A stretch of 59,068 nt of DNA. Origin: Halostreptopolyspora alba (lineage in GTDB: Bacteria > Actinomycetota > Actinomycetes > Streptosporangiales > Streptosporangiaceae). The translations under genes were made by a program, and so were the position numbers. The notes under the pieces are model-generated. The model was not told where the DNA came from, made no database searches, and saw nothing but the letters and a program-made list of their open reading frames with translations. Below are positions 58,979 to 59,068 of the stretch, piece by piece. How positions within the stretch are numbered: position 1 is the first letter of the stretch; each line of letters starts with the position of its first letter. Location of the stretch: positions 1 through 59,068 of the forward strand of contig RJMB01000029.1 in the NCBI GenBank assembly GCA_003725585.1, written 5' to 3'.

Positions 58979-59068
58979 GCGAGCACGGCCCGCCCGAGCC
59001 CCTGGTCACCGTCAAAGAGGTCGCCGCCCTGTTCCACGTGTCCACCGAGACCGTGCTCACCTGGGTGC
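58975..59068 (+). CDS. Excisionase/MerR-like helix-turn-helix protein (5' part)
   Basis: Only 31 codons are in the window. LVTVKEVAALFHVSTETVLTWV is the HTH_17/excisionase (or BldC-like) pattern. ATG 58975 overlaps the preceding stop. Function beyond DNA binding cannot be told from this part. Confidence 0.8.
   Translation, partial: MSEHGPPEPLVTVKEVAALFHVSTETVLTWV

Noticed and set aside
1-59068. tRNA, rRNA or CRISPR array
   Set aside because: No cloverleaf-like segment with a GTTCGA/TTCAAAT core in the correct context, no rRNA-like stretch and no regularly spaced repeats were seen on either strand; a tRNAscan run would confirm.

Overview
The window is about 59 kb of very GC-rich DNA with dense genes, many GTG starts, several leaderless-looking promoters and a typical actinobacterial gene set: DUF3040 and DUF1876 proteins, a GAF-ANTAR regulator, the uroporphyrinogen-III-synthase-like regulator NnaR, a cysteine-free ribosomal protein L31 behind a Zur-type box, and F420-type enzymes. 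It is a chromosomal segment of a member of the Actinomycetota. A Streptosporangiales/Nocardiopsaceae-like host is my guess from overall gene content and is not proven by any single gene. I found no rRNA, tRNA or CRISPR array.

Layout. 1-11 kb: the 5' end of a SigB/SigF-type sigma factor, a DUF3040 protein, a GAF-ANTAR RNA-binding regulator, a NUDIX hydrolase, a membrane Ser/Thr kinase, a TipA-like MerR regulator with a textbook 19-bp-spacer promoter, a serine/threonine dehydratase, a nitronate monooxygenase, a PPOX/F420 protein and a large pseudokinase-flippase protein. 10.8-12.3 kb: Zur-controlled rpmE2 divergent from the ohrR-ohr peroxide pair. 12.3-20.2 kb: an EamA exporter, two coupled CNNM/CBS proteins, two methyltransferases, an SDR, DUF1876 and an APC permease. 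20.2-25.0 kb: a minus-strand run MoxR-DUF58-VWA-HAD-NUDIX, divergent from a kinase-like membrane protein. 26-41 kb: housekeeping and accessory metabolism (pterin dehydratase, acyl-CoA synthetase and acyltransferase either side of a perfect 30-bp palindrome, arginase-like protein, a tyrosine recombinase, a formaldehyde-dehydrogenase-like enzyme, exonuclease III, hydrolases, a KefB-type antiporter fused to TrkA-N and UBP zinc-finger domains). 41-48 kb: accessory DNA with a second tyrosine recombinase, an unrecognised helical protein, small membrane proteins, an RlpA-like secreted protein and an ADP-ribosylglycohydrolase/tyrosine-phosphatase fusion. 48-54 kb: an LLM enzyme and the nitrite assimilation block nirB-nirD-nnaR-CbiX chelatase. 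54.5-59 kb: an accessory module with a PIMT-type methyltransferase coupled to a 43-residue zinc-knuckle protein, a flavoprotein, an XRE regulator and the start of an excisionase-like gene.

How genes work together. NirB/NirD reduce nitrite to ammonia and need siroheme; the neighbouring chelatase and NnaR supply and regulate this, and a GTGACAGC inverted repeat before nirB is a likely GlnR/NnaR site. OhrR probably represses ohr through a 17-bp palindrome. MoxR, DUF58 and VWA proteins form the usual chaperone-like set, with a pseudokinase-like membrane protein opposite.

Most worth a second look: a 30-bp exact direct repeat linking an intergenic region to the recombinase gene; a duplicated promoter-plus-start-codon segment at 54.4/55.4 kb with a start-less gene fragment between the copies; the ADP-ribosylglycohydrolase/phosphatase fusion; the antiporter-UBP fusion; two unlinked CxxCxGxG mini-proteins; and the 30-bp palindrome.
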